Part shown: piece after piece, positions 39,197-48,233 of the stretch
Layout of the letters: the number at the start of each line of letters is the position of its first letter
Position numbering within the stretch: position 1 is the first letter of the stretch
Origin: Kordiimonas marina
Lineage (GTDB): Bacteria > Pseudomonadota > Alphaproteobacteria > Sphingomonadales > Kordiimonadaceae
Direction: 5' to 3'
Assembly (NCBI RefSeq): GCF_023006325.1
Contig: NZ_JAINDF010000001.1
Location: 178,863-242,862 of the forward strand
DNA: 64,000 bases
Program-made: the position numbers and the translations under genes
Notes under the pieces: generated by a model
Told to the model about the DNA's origin: nothing
The model's database searches: none
Seen by the model: the letters and a program-made list of their open reading frames with translations, nothing else

Positions 39197-39961
39197 GTGG
39201 TTAAGTTTTTCATTTTATCGAGCCTTCTGGCTGCCGCATCGCTGGCGGCTGGCGCGGATGATGCCGTGCCTACAGCCTTGGCCGTAACCTATTATCATTA
39301 CCCGCCCAAACTGCGGGTCGAGGGGGACAAACCGACCGGGCCTTACGCCGAGGGGGTCGAACGCATCGTCGCCAAAGCCGGGCTGAAGATCGAATGGCTC
39401 AAATCCACGATCAACGAAGAAGCCCGGATGCTGAATGACGGCCGCCGCAGCTTCTGCACCACGGGCCGCTACTATACGGCTGAACGCGCCAAACACTGGA
39501 CGTTCCTGCCCTATCTGTTCGACAAGATCCCGGCCGACGTGGTTGTCACCACCCAGGAAAAAGCCCCGGCCCTCAAGGCGCACGGCACCATGGCGTCTGT
39601 CGTCCGGGACCCGAAACTGATCGGCACCCTGCTTGGCAGCGGCATCTACGGCGGCGGTATCGATACCGTCGTCCGCTCATCCCCGCCCTGGATATACCGG
39701 GACGGCAAAACCGATTTCCAGCTCATGCATATGGTCGCCGCCGGCCGCGCGCATTATGCCATCGTGCCCGAAGACCAGTGGCAGATCGCCCGCAAGCACG
39801 ACCCTAACCTGGCGAAACTGGTCATGTTGCCGGATCTCGGCACGCTGCCGCCCACAAACCTGTATCTGGTGTGCAGCCACGGTGTCACGCCCGCGACGAT
39901 CAACCGGCTGGATCAGGCCATGCAGGACCTGGGCTACAGGTATCACAGCCTGACAAACTGA
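39197..39961 (+). CDS. Periplasmic substrate-binding-like protein (SBP_bac_3 type)
   Basis: The 254-aa product has a signal peptide (hydrophobic 3-19). It then shows a solute-binding fold: AVTYYHYPPKLRVEGDKPTGPYAEGVERIVAKAGLKIEWL, followed by RSFCTTGRYYTAERAKHWTFLPYL. No ABC permease or ATPase is adjacent, so it may be an orphan receptor or part of signal transduction. The start is GTG; the nearest purine-rich stretch AGAGGGG is about 14 bases upstream, an unusually long spacing. Followed by a terminator. Confidence 0.78.
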   Translation: MVKFFILSSLLAAASLAAGADDAVPTALAVTYYHYPPKLRVEGDKPTGPYAEGVERIVAKAGLKIEWLKSTINEEARMLNDGRRSFCTTGRYYTAERAKHWTFLPYLFDKIPADVVVTTQEKAPALKAHGTMASVVRDPKLIGTLLGSGIYGGGIDTVVRSSPPWIYRDGKTDFQLMHMVAAGRAHYAIVPEDQWQIARKHDPNLAKLVMLPDLGTLPPTNLYLVCSHGVTPATINRLDQAMQDLGYRYHSLTN

Positions 39962-39962
39962 A

Positions 39963-39984
39963 AACGGGGCCCGAAGGCCCCGTT
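39963..39984 (+). terminator. Terminator between convergent genes
   Basis: A perfect 9-bp stem (39963-39971 with 39976-39984) around a CGAA tetraloop, 1 base past the binding-protein stop and 30 bases before the convergent CoA-transferase stop. The T-run is short, so bidirectional use is plausible but weak. Confidence 0.75.
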
Positions 39985-40014
39985 CCCGAAATCATCTGAG
40001 AGCAGCCCGGCGGT

Positions 40015-40644
40015 TTACCCGACCAGCGCCGCCTCGGTCTTCGCCTTGACCTCATCGAGCGTGACGTCGGGCGCCAGCTCAACCACCTTGAGGCCCCCTT
40101 CGACAATATCGAACACCCCGAGGTTTGTGATGATGCGGTCGACCACGCCCGCGCCGGTCAGCGGCAGCGTGCAGGCCTTCAGAAGCTTCGCCTCGCCCGC
40201 CTTGTTGGTATGGTCCATGATCACGACAACGCGCTTGACGCCCGCCACCAGGTCCATGGCGCCGCCCATGCCCTTGACCATCTTGCCCGGGATCATCCAG
40301 TTGGCCAGATCGCCGTTTTCAGCCACTTCCATGGCGCCGAGGATCGAGAGGTCGATATGACCGCCGCGGATCATGGCGAAACTGTCAGCGGATGAGAAAT
40401 AGCTTGAGGTCGGCAGTTCAGTGATCGTCTGCTTGCCGGCGTTGATAAGGTCGGCGTCTTCCTCACCCTCATACGGGAACGGGCCCATGCCGAGCATGCC
40501 GTTTTCGGACTGGAGCGTCACATCCATATGGTCCGGGATATGGTTGGCCACCAGGGTCGGGATACCGATGCCGAGGTTGACGTAGAAGCCGTCCTGCAGT
40601 TCACGGGCGGCGCGTGCCGCCATCTGGTCACGATCCCAAGCCAT
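40015..40644 (-). CDS. scoB: 3-oxoacid CoA-transferase, subunit B
   Basis: Beta chain of a succinyl-CoA:3-ketoacid-type (or acetoacetate) CoA transferase. The catalytic Glu47 is visible in the SENG motif ([15 protein letters not shown]). [14 protein letters not shown] and [14 protein letters not shown] are family blocks. The 209-aa length is normal. Its ATG overlaps the scoA stop (TAATG), so the subunits are translationally coupled. The acceptor acid cannot be told from sequence. Confidence 0.93.
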   Translation of the reverse strand: MAWDRDQMAARAARELQDGFYVNLGIGIPTLVANHIPDHMDVTLQSENGMLGMGPFPYEGEEDADLINAGKQTITELPTSSYFSSADSFAMIRGGHIDLSILGAMEVAENGDLANWMIPGKMVKGMGGAMDLVAGVKRVVVIMDHTNKAGEAKLLKACTLPLTGAGVVDRIITNLGVFDIVEGGLKVVELAPDVTLDEVKAKTEAALVG

Positions 40645-41348
40645 TATGCAGTCTCCCTTTTGCGGGTGGTGCGCTGCTCGATGCGTTTCTCGAACGTGCC
40701 TTTGATGATGCGCTGCACATAAATGCCCGGCGTATGGATATGGTCCGGGTCGATCTGGCCCGGTTCGACCAGTTCCTCGACCTCGACCACCGTCACCTTG
40801 CCGGCCGTCGCCATCATCGGGTTGAAGTTGCGCGCGGTTTTCCGGAACACTAGGTTGCCCTCGGTGTCGGCCTTCCAGGCCTTGACGAGGGAAACGTCCG
40901 CCTTGAGGCCGGTTTCCATGATGTAGGTTTCGCCGCCAAACTCCTTGTGTTCCTTGCCTTCGGCGATCAGCGTGCCGACGCCGGTCTTGGTATAGAAGCC
41001 CGGAATACCGGCGCCGCCCGCGCGGATGCGCTCGGCCAGCGTGCCCTGCGGGTTGAACTCAAGCTCCAGCTCACCGGCGAGATATTGGCGTTCGAACTCC
41101 TTGTTCTCGCCAACGTAGGAGCTGACCATCTTCTTGATCTGCTTGGCGCCCAGAAGGATGCCGAGGCCGAAATCATCGACACCGCAGTTGTTGGAGATGA
41201 AAGTCAGGTCGCGCGTGCCCGCCTTATGGACCGCAGCGATCAGATTTTCCGGAATACCGCACAGGCCGAAACCGCCTGCCATCATGGTCATGCCGTCGAA
41301 CAGCAGACCGTCAAGCGCCTCTACGGCGCTCTCGTAAACTTTGTTCAT
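40644..41348 (-). CDS. scoA: 3-oxoacid CoA-transferase, subunit A
   Basis: Alpha chain (234 aa) of the same enzyme, probably making acetoacetyl-CoA from ketone bodies and thereby allowing growth on short-chain or poly-hydroxybutyrate products. The motif [14 protein letters not shown] (23-36) and the [25 protein letters not shown] and [31 protein letters not shown] blocks identify it. GGGAGC precedes the ATG at 41348. The further upstream Met is rejected. Confidence 0.93.
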   Translation of the reverse strand: MNKVYESAVEALDGLLFDGMTMMAGGFGLCGIPENLIAAVHKAGTRDLTFISNNCGVDDFGLGILLGAKQIKKMVSSYVGENKEFERQYLAGELELEFNPQGTLAERIRAGGAGIPGFYTKTGVGTLIAEGKEHKEFGGETYIMETGLKADVSLVKAWKADTEGNLVFRKTARNFNPMMATAGKVTVVEVEELVEPGQIDPDHIHTPGIYVQRIIKGTFEKRIEQRTTRKRETA

Positions 41349-41627
41349 CGCAAGCTCCCGCTTGTAAATTTGGACGTCCACCAGTCCGGCTGCACAAGTC
41401 AGCTTCCCCACACCGGCAACCGGTTTGGCATACCGCTTGTTAGTTTCACATGCAACAAATTGTTAGCCTGTCAAGCCGCAGATTTCCCTGCCCAGTGGGT
41501 CATAATTCCTTGTATGGGTCATCTTGAAGCCATTGTTAAGCCACATTATATTGATCCTATAAATAGACAAAACGTATGGCGCCGCATGGCGGCGTCACAC
41601 ATAAAGACAGCGATCGGAGAAAACGCC

Positions 41628-41897
41628 ATGCTGCGCATCCTGTGCCAGCTTATCGGCAGCGCATTTTGCCTTGTCGGCCTTGTGGGTATGCTCACCCCCA
41701 TCCCCTTTGGGCTTATCCTTTTTGTCATCGGGCTGATGTTCCTGATCCCGACGACACCGTCTGTCACCCGCAGCGTGCGCTGGGCCCGGGGCCGTTCGGG
41801 CCTGTTCGACCGCAGCATGCATGCCGTCACCCGCCGCGCGCCTGCCCCTTACCGCCGCGTCCTGCGCCGGACGGAAGTCGGCGGCACCGACTGGTAA
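41628..41897 (+). CDS. Small PGPGW-like membrane protein, 89 aa
   Basis: The product has a hydrophobic hairpin (about 5-47) with turn LTPIPFGLILFVIGLMFLIP, then a basic cytoplasmic tail rich in Arg. It resembles the 92-aa protein at 50.9 kb. The pattern recalls bacterial PGPGW-type membrane proteins of unknown role. GGAGA precedes the ATG. A much longer open frame upstream in this phase is not conserved and is discarded. Confidence 0.7.
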   Translation: MLRILCQLIGSAFCLVGLVGMLTPIPFGLILFVIGLMFLIPTTPSVTRSVRWARGRSGLFDRSMHAVTRRAPAPYRRVLRRTEVGGTDW

Positions 41898-41934
41898 GCC
41901 TTCCTCCTGATACGGCTAAGTCTTCCCCCTTATA

Positions 41935-41951
41935 CTGACAAATTTTGTCAG
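41935..41951. promoter_or_regulatory. Perfect 17-base palindrome, putative operator of the GST gene
   Basis: CTGACAAA and TTTGTCAG flank one central base. The site overlaps the end of a possible -10 box TATACT (41931-41936) and lies 48 bases before the GST start, a good position for a repressor. No regulator gene is next to it. Confidence 0.65.
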
Positions 41952-41998
41952 GATGGCTATGGTAGGTCCTTCTTCGTCACACAAGCGAGGAGGACACC

Positions 41999-42724
41999 AT
42001 GACCAACCTGACCCTGTATGCCTTTCCGACCGCACCGGGCTTTTTCAACCTGAGCCCCTTCTGCGCCAAGGCAGACATCCTGTTGAAACTGAGCGGGCTC
42101 GACTACCGGACTGACATGCCGGAGGACTTCAAGGCACTGCCGAAGGGCAAGTTGCCGGTATTGAAAGATGGCGACACGCTCATCCCGGATTCGGAACTGA
42201 TCCGCCTTTACCTGGCGGAAAAGTACGGCAAAACGCTCGATGACGGCATGGATGAAACCCGCAAGGCCACGGGCCATGCGCTCTGCCGCATGCTCGACCA
42301 CCGCACCCATCTGTCTCTGATGTGGACACGCTGGGTAGATGATGCCGGGTGGGCACAAACCAAGCCGCTGTATTTTTCAGAGGCGCCCGAGGGGCTGGCT
42401 GATATGTCGCGCGGCCTCGTGCGACAAAATCTAGATGGCACCGGCTTCAGCCGCTTCAGCGACGCCGAGCGGTTGGCCTTTTTCCAGGCCGACCTTGAAG
42501 CGGCCGATACGCTGATCGGCGATCGCGCCTTTTTCGGCGGGGACCAACCCTGCTATGTCGATGCCTCCCTGTTCGGCCATATCGCCAACTATTATGCCAG
42601 CCCAATCAAAAGCTGGACGACTGCGGAGGTAGCCAAACGCCCACGACTGGTCGCCTATATCGAGCGCGGTTTGGCGCTCTGGTACCCAGATGCCGCTGCC
42701 ATGATGGCCGGCGCCGCCGAATAG
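41999..42724 (+). CDS. Glutathione S-transferase-like protein (metaxin/FAX type)
   Basis: The 241-aa product has a thioredoxin-like N-terminal domain (TLYAFPTAPGFFNLSPFCAKADILLKLSGL in parts, then LPVLKDGDTLIPDSELIRLYLAEKYG) and an alpha-helical C-terminal domain. The layout is that of Tom37/metaxin-FAX GST relatives. An S-x-F-C in place of a Ser/Tyr catalytic site leaves activity open. GAGGAGGAC precedes the ATG. A palindrome upstream suggests regulated expression. Confidence 0.86.
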   Translation: MTNLTLYAFPTAPGFFNLSPFCAKADILLKLSGLDYRTDMPEDFKALPKGKLPVLKDGDTLIPDSELIRLYLAEKYGKTLDDGMDETRKATGHALCRMLDHRTHLSLMWTRWVDDAGWAQTKPLYFSEAPEGLADMSRGLVRQNLDGTGFSRFSDAERLAFFQADLEAADTLIGDRAFFGGDQPCYVDASLFGHIANYYASPIKSWTTAEVAKRPRLVAYIERGLALWYPDAAAMMAGAAE

Positions 42725-42741
42725 CACCCGCCATCAAAAAC

Positions 42742-42777
42742 AAGAAGGCCCGGACAGTCACCTGCCCGGGCCTTCTT
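42742..42777. terminator. Bidirectional terminator between GST and ppa
   Basis: A perfect 12-bp stem (42742-42753 with 42766-42777) with A/T ends lies between the convergent GST and pyrophosphatase genes. Confidence 0.9.
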
Positions 42778-42799
42778 CATTCTTGAAGGACGAAAAGCC

Positions 42800-43336
42800 T
42801 CAGTCTTTGGCAACTTTGGCGGCGGCGATGCCGGCTTCGATGAGCGCAGCGGCCTTTTCCGGGCCTTCCCAGCCTTTGACCTTCACCCATTTGCCAGCTT
42901 CGAGGTCTTTATAATGCTCGAAGAAGTGAGTGATCTGGTCGAGGAAGATTTTCGGCAGCTCTTCATAGCTCTGCACGTCCTTGTGGAACGGGTGCAGCTT
43001 GTCGACCGGGACCAGGAGGAGCTTCTCGTCCATGCCGGCTTCGTCTTCCATGATCAGCACGCCAAGCGGGCGGCAGCGGACAACCGCGCCCGGCATGATC
43101 GGCGTGTGGTTGGCGAGGATAACGTCAACCGGGTCGCCATCATCCGCCAGCGTGTGCGGGATGAAGCCGTAGTTGCACGGGTAACGCATGCTGGTGTGCA
43201 TGATACGGTCGACGAACAGCGCGCCCGAATCCTTGTCCAGCTCATACTTCACAGGTTCGGTGCCCGCCGGAACCTCGACGATGACATTGACGTCCCAGGG
43301 CACATTGTGGCCGACGGAAATCTTGGTGATATCCAT
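42800..43336 (-). CDS. ppa: Inorganic pyrophosphatase (family I)
   Basis: Hydrolyses PPi, driving biosynthetic reactions. The 178-aa product holds the signature DDGDPVDV (Asp65, Asp66, Asp68, Asp71). Other active-site residues lie in KYELDKDSG and YPCNYGFIPHT. The C-terminal HFFEHYKDLEAGKWVKVKGW is typical. AAGGATA precedes the ATG. Monocistronic with its own terminator. Confidence 0.97.
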   Translation of the reverse strand: MDITKISVGHNVPWDVNVIVEVPAGTEPVKYELDKDSGALFVDRIMHTSMRYPCNYGFIPHTLADDGDPVDVILANHTPIMPGAVVRCRPLGVLIMEDEAGMDEKLLLVPVDKLHPFHKDVQSYEELPKIFLDQITHFFEHYKDLEAGKWVKVKGWEGPEKAAALIEAGIAAAKVAKD

Positions 43337-43384
43337 GGGGGTACTATCCTTTACACGAAGGGTGGGGAGAACCCTTTTACCCGG

Positions 43385-44317
43385 CTAGTGTGACACCTGT
43401 CCTGCAATCAGGGCCAGGAACACGATCCAGCCAAACAAAATGTTCGAACGAAATATTTTTAAGCAGACGGCTGAATTGTCAATGTCAACCCGCACCACCT
43501 GTACGGCGAGGTGTAGCCCCGCAAACGCGATGACGATGTAATAGATTCCGCCGAGCTTTGCAAGGATTCCTGCGGCGATCAGCGAGATAAAGAACAGGCC
43601 ATAGAAGACGGCGAGCGCAAGCCGGGTATGACGCCCGAGCGCAAGCGCGGTGGACTTGACGCCGATGAGCACGTCATCCTCCTTGTCCTGGTGGGCGTAA
43701 ACCGTGTCGTAGCCCAGCGTCCAGAAGATGCCGCCGATATATAAAATCACCGCGGGCCAGCCGATTTCGCCGCGTACGGCCACCCAGCCCATCAAGGCAC
43801 CCCAGTTGAAGGCGAGGCCCAGGAACAGCTGCGGCCAGTAGGTCACGCGCTTCATGAACGGGTAGATGGCGACGAGTGCCAGCGAAGCGATGCCGGTCAG
43901 GATCGCAGGCACATTGAACTGGATGAGGACAGCGAGCCCGATCAGGCTTTGGAACACGAGGAAGCCCCAGGCGCCCTTCACCGTCACCTCGCCCGCCGGG
44001 ATCGGCCGGCTTTTGGTGCGTTCGACCGCGCCGTCGAAATCCCGGTCGACGATATCGTTATAGGTACAGCCCGCGCCGCGCATGGTCAGTGCGCCGATGC
44101 CGAACAGCACCATGAGCCACAGATGCCAGAGCGAAAAACCGAGCGTTGAGGCCAAGGCGACAGACCACCAGCACGGCCACAACAGCAGCCAGGCCCCGAC
44201 CGGACGGTCCAGCCGCGCGAGCTTCAGGTATGGCCGCCAGTGTGTCGGCGCGTGCCTGTATACCCAGCTGCCTTCAACGGCGTCCGCCGTTACCACCACC
44301 TGTTTCGGATCAGCCAC
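43385..44317 (-). CDS. ubiA: 4-hydroxybenzoate polyprenyltransferase
   Basis: Transfers the polyprenyl tail to 4-hydroxybenzoate in ubiquinone synthesis, presumably using the product of the polyprenyl synthase at 13.3 kb. The 310-aa membrane protein has the first Asp-rich motif NDIVD (87-91, GCTYNDIVDRDFDG), then TKSRPIPAG, and a second YDTVYAHQDKEDD. The start is GTG with AAGGAC upstream. It follows the sulfotransferase gene by 5 bases, so both may be one transcript. Confidence 0.95.
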   Translation of the reverse strand: MADPKQVVVTADAVEGSWVYRHAPTHWRPYLKLARLDRPVGAWLLLWPCWWSVALASTLGFSLWHLWLMVLFGIGALTMRGAGCTYNDIVDRDFDGAVERTKSRPIPAGEVTVKGAWGFLVFQSLIGLAVLIQFNVPAILTGIASLALVAIYPFMKRVTYWPQLFLGLAFNWGALMGWVAVRGEIGWPAVILYIGGIFWTLGYDTVYAHQDKEDDVLIGVKSTALALGRHTRLALAVFYGLFFISLIAAGILAKLGGIYYIVIAFAGLHLAVQVVRVDIDNSAVCLKIFRSNILFGWIVFLALIAGQVSH

Positions 44318-44322
44318 TGTGC

Positions 44323-45942
44323 TTAGTCCTTCTTAACCGGGTTGCCGTCTTCATCCACGACGCCAGCCGCCATCAGCCGCGCCTTCAGGGGCTCAAGCCC
44401 GTCCGCGTAGCGCCGCCATTTGCCGACAGAGCTGGTGTAAACCGCCTGCCTGACCTGCGCCGCACTCGCGGTCGTGGAGGCCTTGTCATTCTCGGACGGC
44501 TTGAGGACCGCGTCTTCCCACTGAAGGCCGCACCAGTCGAGAATGCGGTGCGCCTCAGCCTCGGTATCGCGGACCACGTCCTCATAATGCACATCGAGAA
44601 TGGCGCCGGGCATCACCGTGTGCCAATGCGCCATCATCCGCTGGTAGGCTGCATAATAGGTCGCGAGCTCATCGAGGTCGTAGGAGAAGCTGTAGGACCG
44701 GTGGAACAGCGTCTTATAGACCGCATAGCAGCTGTCCATCGGGTCCCGCACCAGATGGATGATGCGCGCGTTCGGCAGCGCCTTCTTAATCAGCCCGCAA
44801 TAAAGGAAATTGACCGGCATTTTATCGACAAACACCGGCGCACCGTGCACGGCATCCCGCGCCCCGGCGATATAATCCTGCCCGAGCGCGGCAAAATCGG
44901 TCTTGAGCGAAGCCTCGACCATATTGGCGCCCCGGCTTGGGTCCGCCGCAAGCTCAGCCTCCACCCGAAGGGACAGGACGCGGGCGAAATCCGGCAGCTC
45001 ACCTGCCGAGGTAACCTGGCTGTGACGGCCGAGCATCCGTTCCACCAGCGTGGTGCCCGTGCGCGGCATCCCGACGATGAAGATGGCGCCTTCGTCCGCG
45101 CAGCCTGCGGTTTTCGCCTGCATGGCCTTCTTGGTATAGGCCTTCGCGATCGCCTCCATGGCGGCGCATTCAGGGGCAACATCATAGCGCATCGACGCGC
45201 GCTTCATGTCCGCCCCGGCCTTGAGCGCAGGGAAGGATTTTTCCACGTCACCCAGATCCTCATATTCCTTGGCAAGGGCATAATAGGCGCTGGCTTTTTC
45301 CTCACCGTCCGGCAGGACCTTCAGGCGGCGTTCCAGGTCCCCGACATGGTTCTCGGCCTTGGTCTGCCGCTTGAGGATCGAGCGCAGATAAAGCGCCTGC
45401 CCGCTGCCCGGCTGTTTCTTGAGCACCTCATCGAGGTTTTTCTCGGCCCCCACGGGGTCCCCGAGGAAAAACTGCGCCGTCGCCATATCGAACATGAGCG
45501 CCGGGTTGCCCGGTGCGGCCTTGAGCGCACGCTTGATAAAAGGCCGTGCGCCCGCCGGGTCGTCGCTCTGGCTGAAAAGCTGGCCGACCGCCTGCAACGC
45601 CTGCGCATCCTGCCCCGCATGGGCCGCTGCTTCGGTTGCCGCCGCGCGCGCGTCCGTCCGGCGGCGCATGGCCAGCAAAATCTGGGCTTTGCGGAACATA
45701 AGCTGGAACTGGCCGGGGTCGGCCTTGATCGCGGCCTCGAGAAAGCGCAGGGCGTCGTCCGTGCGGCCATAAGCCGCCCGGGCTTCCGCCGCGAAATAGA
45801 GCACATGGGCATGGCCGCGGTGGCTTGCTACAAGGCTATCCGCCAGCCGGACGGCATCCGCCGCCCTGCCCTGGCGCAGAAGGTCAAACCCCTGCCCGAT
45901 CGCCTGCCTGAGGGCCATTTCCTGCTGCTGCGTCTGAACCAT
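44323..45942 (-). CDS. TPR-repeat protein with C-terminal sulfotransferase domain
   Basis: The 539-aa product has an N-terminal alpha-solenoid (about 1-260) of tetratricopeptide repeats, followed by a PAPS-dependent sulfotransferase-like domain. The 5'-phosphosulfate loop is GMPRTGTTLVERML (around residue 291), and HLVRDPMDSCYAVYKTLF is the 3'-phosphate-binding element. Bacterial proteins of this fusion are common in Alphaproteobacteria but their acceptors are unknown. The ATG at 45942 has GGAAAGG upstream. It sits upstream of ubiA. Confidence 0.9.
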   Translation of the reverse strand: MVQTQQQEMALRQAIGQGFDLLRQGRAADAVRLADSLVASHRGHAHVLYFAAEARAAYGRTDDALRFLEAAIKADPGQFQLMFRKAQILLAMRRRTDARAAATEAAAHAGQDAQALQAVGQLFSQSDDPAGARPFIKRALKAAPGNPALMFDMATAQFFLGDPVGAEKNLDEVLKKQPGSGQALYLRSILKRQTKAENHVGDLERRLKVLPDGEEKASAYYALAKEYEDLGDVEKSFPALKAGADMKRASMRYDVAPECAAMEAIAKAYTKKAMQAKTAGCADEGAIFIVGMPRTGTTLVERMLGRHSQVTSAGELPDFARVLSLRVEAELAADPSRGANMVEASLKTDFAALGQDYIAGARDAVHGAPVFVDKMPVNFLYCGLIKKALPNARIIHLVRDPMDSCYAVYKTLFHRSYSFSYDLDELATYYAAYQRMMAHWHTVMPGAILDVHYEDVVRDTEAEAHRILDWCGLQWEDAVLKPSENDKASTTASAAQVRQAVYTSSVGKWRRYADGLEPLKARLMAAGVVDEDGNPVKKD

Positions 45943-46108
45943 TAAATGCCTTTCCGCCTGTCCGTGCCCCCTACCTAGCCGATGCCGCGCGCCAGATAAA
46001 GAACGCAGTTGCGCCGAGGCTGTTTCTTGACGCTCCACACTCGGCTTGACAGCAAGGCCGCCGCACAACACCCTAGCGGCCAATTTTTCATAGAGTCAGC
46101 GGTATATC

Positions 46109-46588
46109 ATGAGCCTCACCTTCACCCCCCTTGCCGACCTTGCCGAAGCGCCGATCCTCGCGCTCAATAACGCGCATGAGAAGGAAACCTCTTATCTCAG
46201 CCTGGAGAAATACCGGCAGATGGTGGCGGCAGCCTTTTATGCCAAAGGGGTCGCGCCCGCCGATGCCTACCTGATCGCCTTCGACCAGAACGGCGCTTAC
46301 GACAGCCCCAATTTCCTGTGGTTCAAGGACCGCTACGCGCGCTTCGCCTATATCGACCGCATCGTCACCGCACCCGAGGCCCGCGGCCGGGGGCTGGCCC
46401 GCGCGCTTTACGAGGACCTGTTCGCCCAGGCCCGTGCGGGCGGCCACACGCTTGTCGGCTGTGAGGTGAACAGCGACCCGCCCAACCCGGGCTCGGACGC
46501 CTTCCACGCCAAGCTGGGGTTCGAGGAGGCCGGCAGCACGCTTCTTGCCAACGGCAAAACCGTGCGCTACTTGGTCAAGTTCCTGTAG
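46109..46588 (+). CDS. GNAT-family N-acetyltransferase
   Basis: The 159-aa product has the acetyl-CoA loop RIVTAPEARGRGLARALYEDL (in parts) and the C-terminal KLGFEEAGS element. The N-terminal part LNNAHEKETSYLSLEKYRQM is not from a named subfamily I recognise. Acceptor unknown. The gene ends 19 bases before rsmE, so the two are likely co-transcribed. Confidence 0.83.
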   Translation: MSLTFTPLADLAEAPILALNNAHEKETSYLSLEKYRQMVAAAFYAKGVAPADAYLIAFDQNGAYDSPNFLWFKDRYARFAYIDRIVTAPEARGRGLARALYEDLFAQARAGGHTLVGCEVNSDPPNPGSDAFHAKLGFEEAGSTLLANGKTVRYLVKFL

Positions 46589-46607
46589 GCACACGGACCC
46601 GAGACCC

Positions 46608-47351
46608 ATGAGCGATAAAATCCATATCCGGCTTTATGTTGAAGACAGCCTGCCCGGCGGCGGCATTTTAACGCTCGCGCCCGACCAGTCCCATTATCTC
46701 GGCAATGTCATGCGCGCGAAGGCGGGGACCCCGGTCGCCCTTTTTAACGGGCGCGACGGTGAATGGGCCGCCGAGGTCGCCGAGGTTCAGAAAAAAGCCG
46801 TCACCCTGCGCATTGACCGCAAGATCAAGGAGCAACGCGCCGAGCCCGACCTGTGGCTGGTGTTCGCGCCCATCAAGAAGGCGCGCCTCGATTTCATCGC
46901 CCAGAAGGCGACGGAGCTGGGGGTCAGCCACCTCGCCCCCGTCTACACCCGCCGCACGATTGTCGACCGGGTCAAGACCGACCGGCTGGGGGCCAATGCC
47001 ATCGAGGCCGCCGAGCAGTGCGAACGCCTGAACGTGCCCACCATCGCCGAACCGGTGAAGCTCGATAAACTGCTGGCAGACTGGCCCGCAGACCGCCGTA
47101 TCATGTTCTGTGATGAGGACCTTTCCGGCCAATCGGCCCACACCGCGCTTGCGGCCGCCGCCGACAAGGCGGACCCCGGCAAATGGGCGATCCTGATCGG
47201 CCCCGAAGGCGGGTTTGACGATACCGAGCGCAAAATGATCCGCGCGCAGGAGAATGTCACCGTCGTCTCGCTCGGCCCTCGTGTCCTCCGCGCCGACACT
47301 GCGGCCATGGCCGCCATCGCCCTGTGGCAATCCGCCCTCGGCGACTGGTAA
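46608..47351 (+). CDS. rsmE: 16S rRNA (uracil(1498)-N3)-methyltransferase
   Basis: SPOUT-class enzyme modifying U1498 in helix 44 of 16S rRNA. The 247-aa product has an N-terminal PUA-like part (DQSHYLGNVMRAKAG) and the SPOUT knot with LIGPEGGFDDTE (197 onward) and LGPRVLRADTAAMAAI. The ATG at 46608 is used, where similarity begins; the frame extends further upstream inside the GNAT gene. Confidence 0.95.
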   Translation: MSDKIHIRLYVEDSLPGGGILTLAPDQSHYLGNVMRAKAGTPVALFNGRDGEWAAEVAEVQKKAVTLRIDRKIKEQRAEPDLWLVFAPIKKARLDFIAQKATELGVSHLAPVYTRRTIVDRVKTDRLGANAIEAAEQCERLNVPTIAEPVKLDKLLADWPADRRIMFCDEDLSGQSAHTALAAAADKADPGKWAILIGPEGGFDDTERKMIRAQENVTVVSLGPRVLRADTAAMAAIALWQSALGDW

Positions 47352-47435
47352 GCCCCATCATTTTACGATTCCGCCTGTCGCCAGCATGAGCTTCCAGCCC
47401 ATGGGCGGCAGGAATGATTTTATGCTATATCCTTT

Positions 47436-47467
47436 GGTTTAGCAGAAAATATATTTTACACTAAACC
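47436..47467. repeat. 7-bp inverted repeat with AT-rich centre
   Basis: GGTTTAG (47436-47442) and CTAAACC (47461-47467) flank an AT-rich 18-base centre, in the 209-base gap between rsmE and the cupin gene. It might be an operator or a weak terminator; no T-run follows. Confidence 0.4.
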
Positions 47468-47560
47468 GCATTTCATTCGAACTTCGAAAACAATTATCAC
47501 AGAAACATTGGTATCATATCCCACATATCGTGACTTCACCGAACTAGTGGACCTGATGCC

Positions 47561-48115
47561 ATGCCCAAAGACAGTACCGTTTCCCTGCACACCTGCGGCG
47601 ACCTGACCCGGCTGATTAACGAAGCCGAGGCCCTGACCTGCGCGGTGAATGAAACGGACCACAGGGCCGCGGTCGCGAGCCTCATGCGCCTGGCGCTGCC
47701 CCATGTCGGCATCCCGGACTTTTCCGACACCCCGGTGAACGATGGCGGCTATGCCCGCAAGATGCTGCATATCCATCCGCACGGGCATTTCTCCGTGCTC
47801 GCCGTTCGCTGGATGCCCGGCGCCAATACACCCGTTCATGGGCATAACGCCTGGGGCTGTGTCGGCGTGCTGGAGGGCGAGATCGGCTGCGAAACCTATT
47901 GCTGCCGCGAAGACGCCTGCGAATGTTCGATGGCGTTCCTGAGCTCGACCGGCCTAATCCGGGCGGGGGCCGGGGCTGTCGCCACGGTGGGCGCGAACCC
48001 AGAAGGCATCCACCGGCTTTTCAACCCGACGGAGAAGGAAGCCATAACCCTTCATATTTACGGCATGGACCTGTCCCGAGACCCGCTGGCGATCAACGTT
48101 CCTTACCAGCACTAA
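47561..48115 (+). CDS. Cysteine-dioxygenase-like cupin (thiol dioxygenase family)
   Basis: The 184-aa product is a double-stranded beta-helix with the iron ligands His93 and His95 (NTPVHGHNAWG) and His151 (GIHRLFNP), plus the tyrosine (Tyr167, LHIYGMD) of the cysteine dioxygenase active site. That pattern fits oxygenation of cysteine or 3-mercaptopropionate. The six Cys residues clustered at 100-122 are unusual. It is followed by gshA after 118 bases, consistent with thiol metabolism. Confidence 0.85.
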   Translation: MPKDSTVSLHTCGDLTRLINEAEALTCAVNETDHRAAVASLMRLALPHVGIPDFSDTPVNDGGYARKMLHIHPHGHFSVLAVRWMPGANTPVHGHNAWGCVGVLEGEIGCETYCCREDACECSMAFLSSTGLIRAGAGAVATVGANPEGIHRLFNPTEKEAITLHIYGMDLSRDPLAINVPYQH

Positions 48116-48233
48116 TGTCTGAGAACAGAAATTCTGGCGTCACGCCCGCGTGATAGCATATTTACTTTTCTTGCTTAGTCCCTATCTAGGACCTACTTTC
48201 ACTGATCAATAAGGTTCAAGGGACACCTGCCAT

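Noticed and set aside
41452-41474. TTGACA box upstream of scoA (minus strand)
   Set aside because: Perfect -35, but no acceptable -10 at 16-18 bases; not reported as a promoter.
40947-41627. N-terminal extension of the 89-aa membrane protein (long plus-strand frame)
   Set aside because: It is antisense to scoA up to 41348, and the strong SD lies at the internal ATG (41628).
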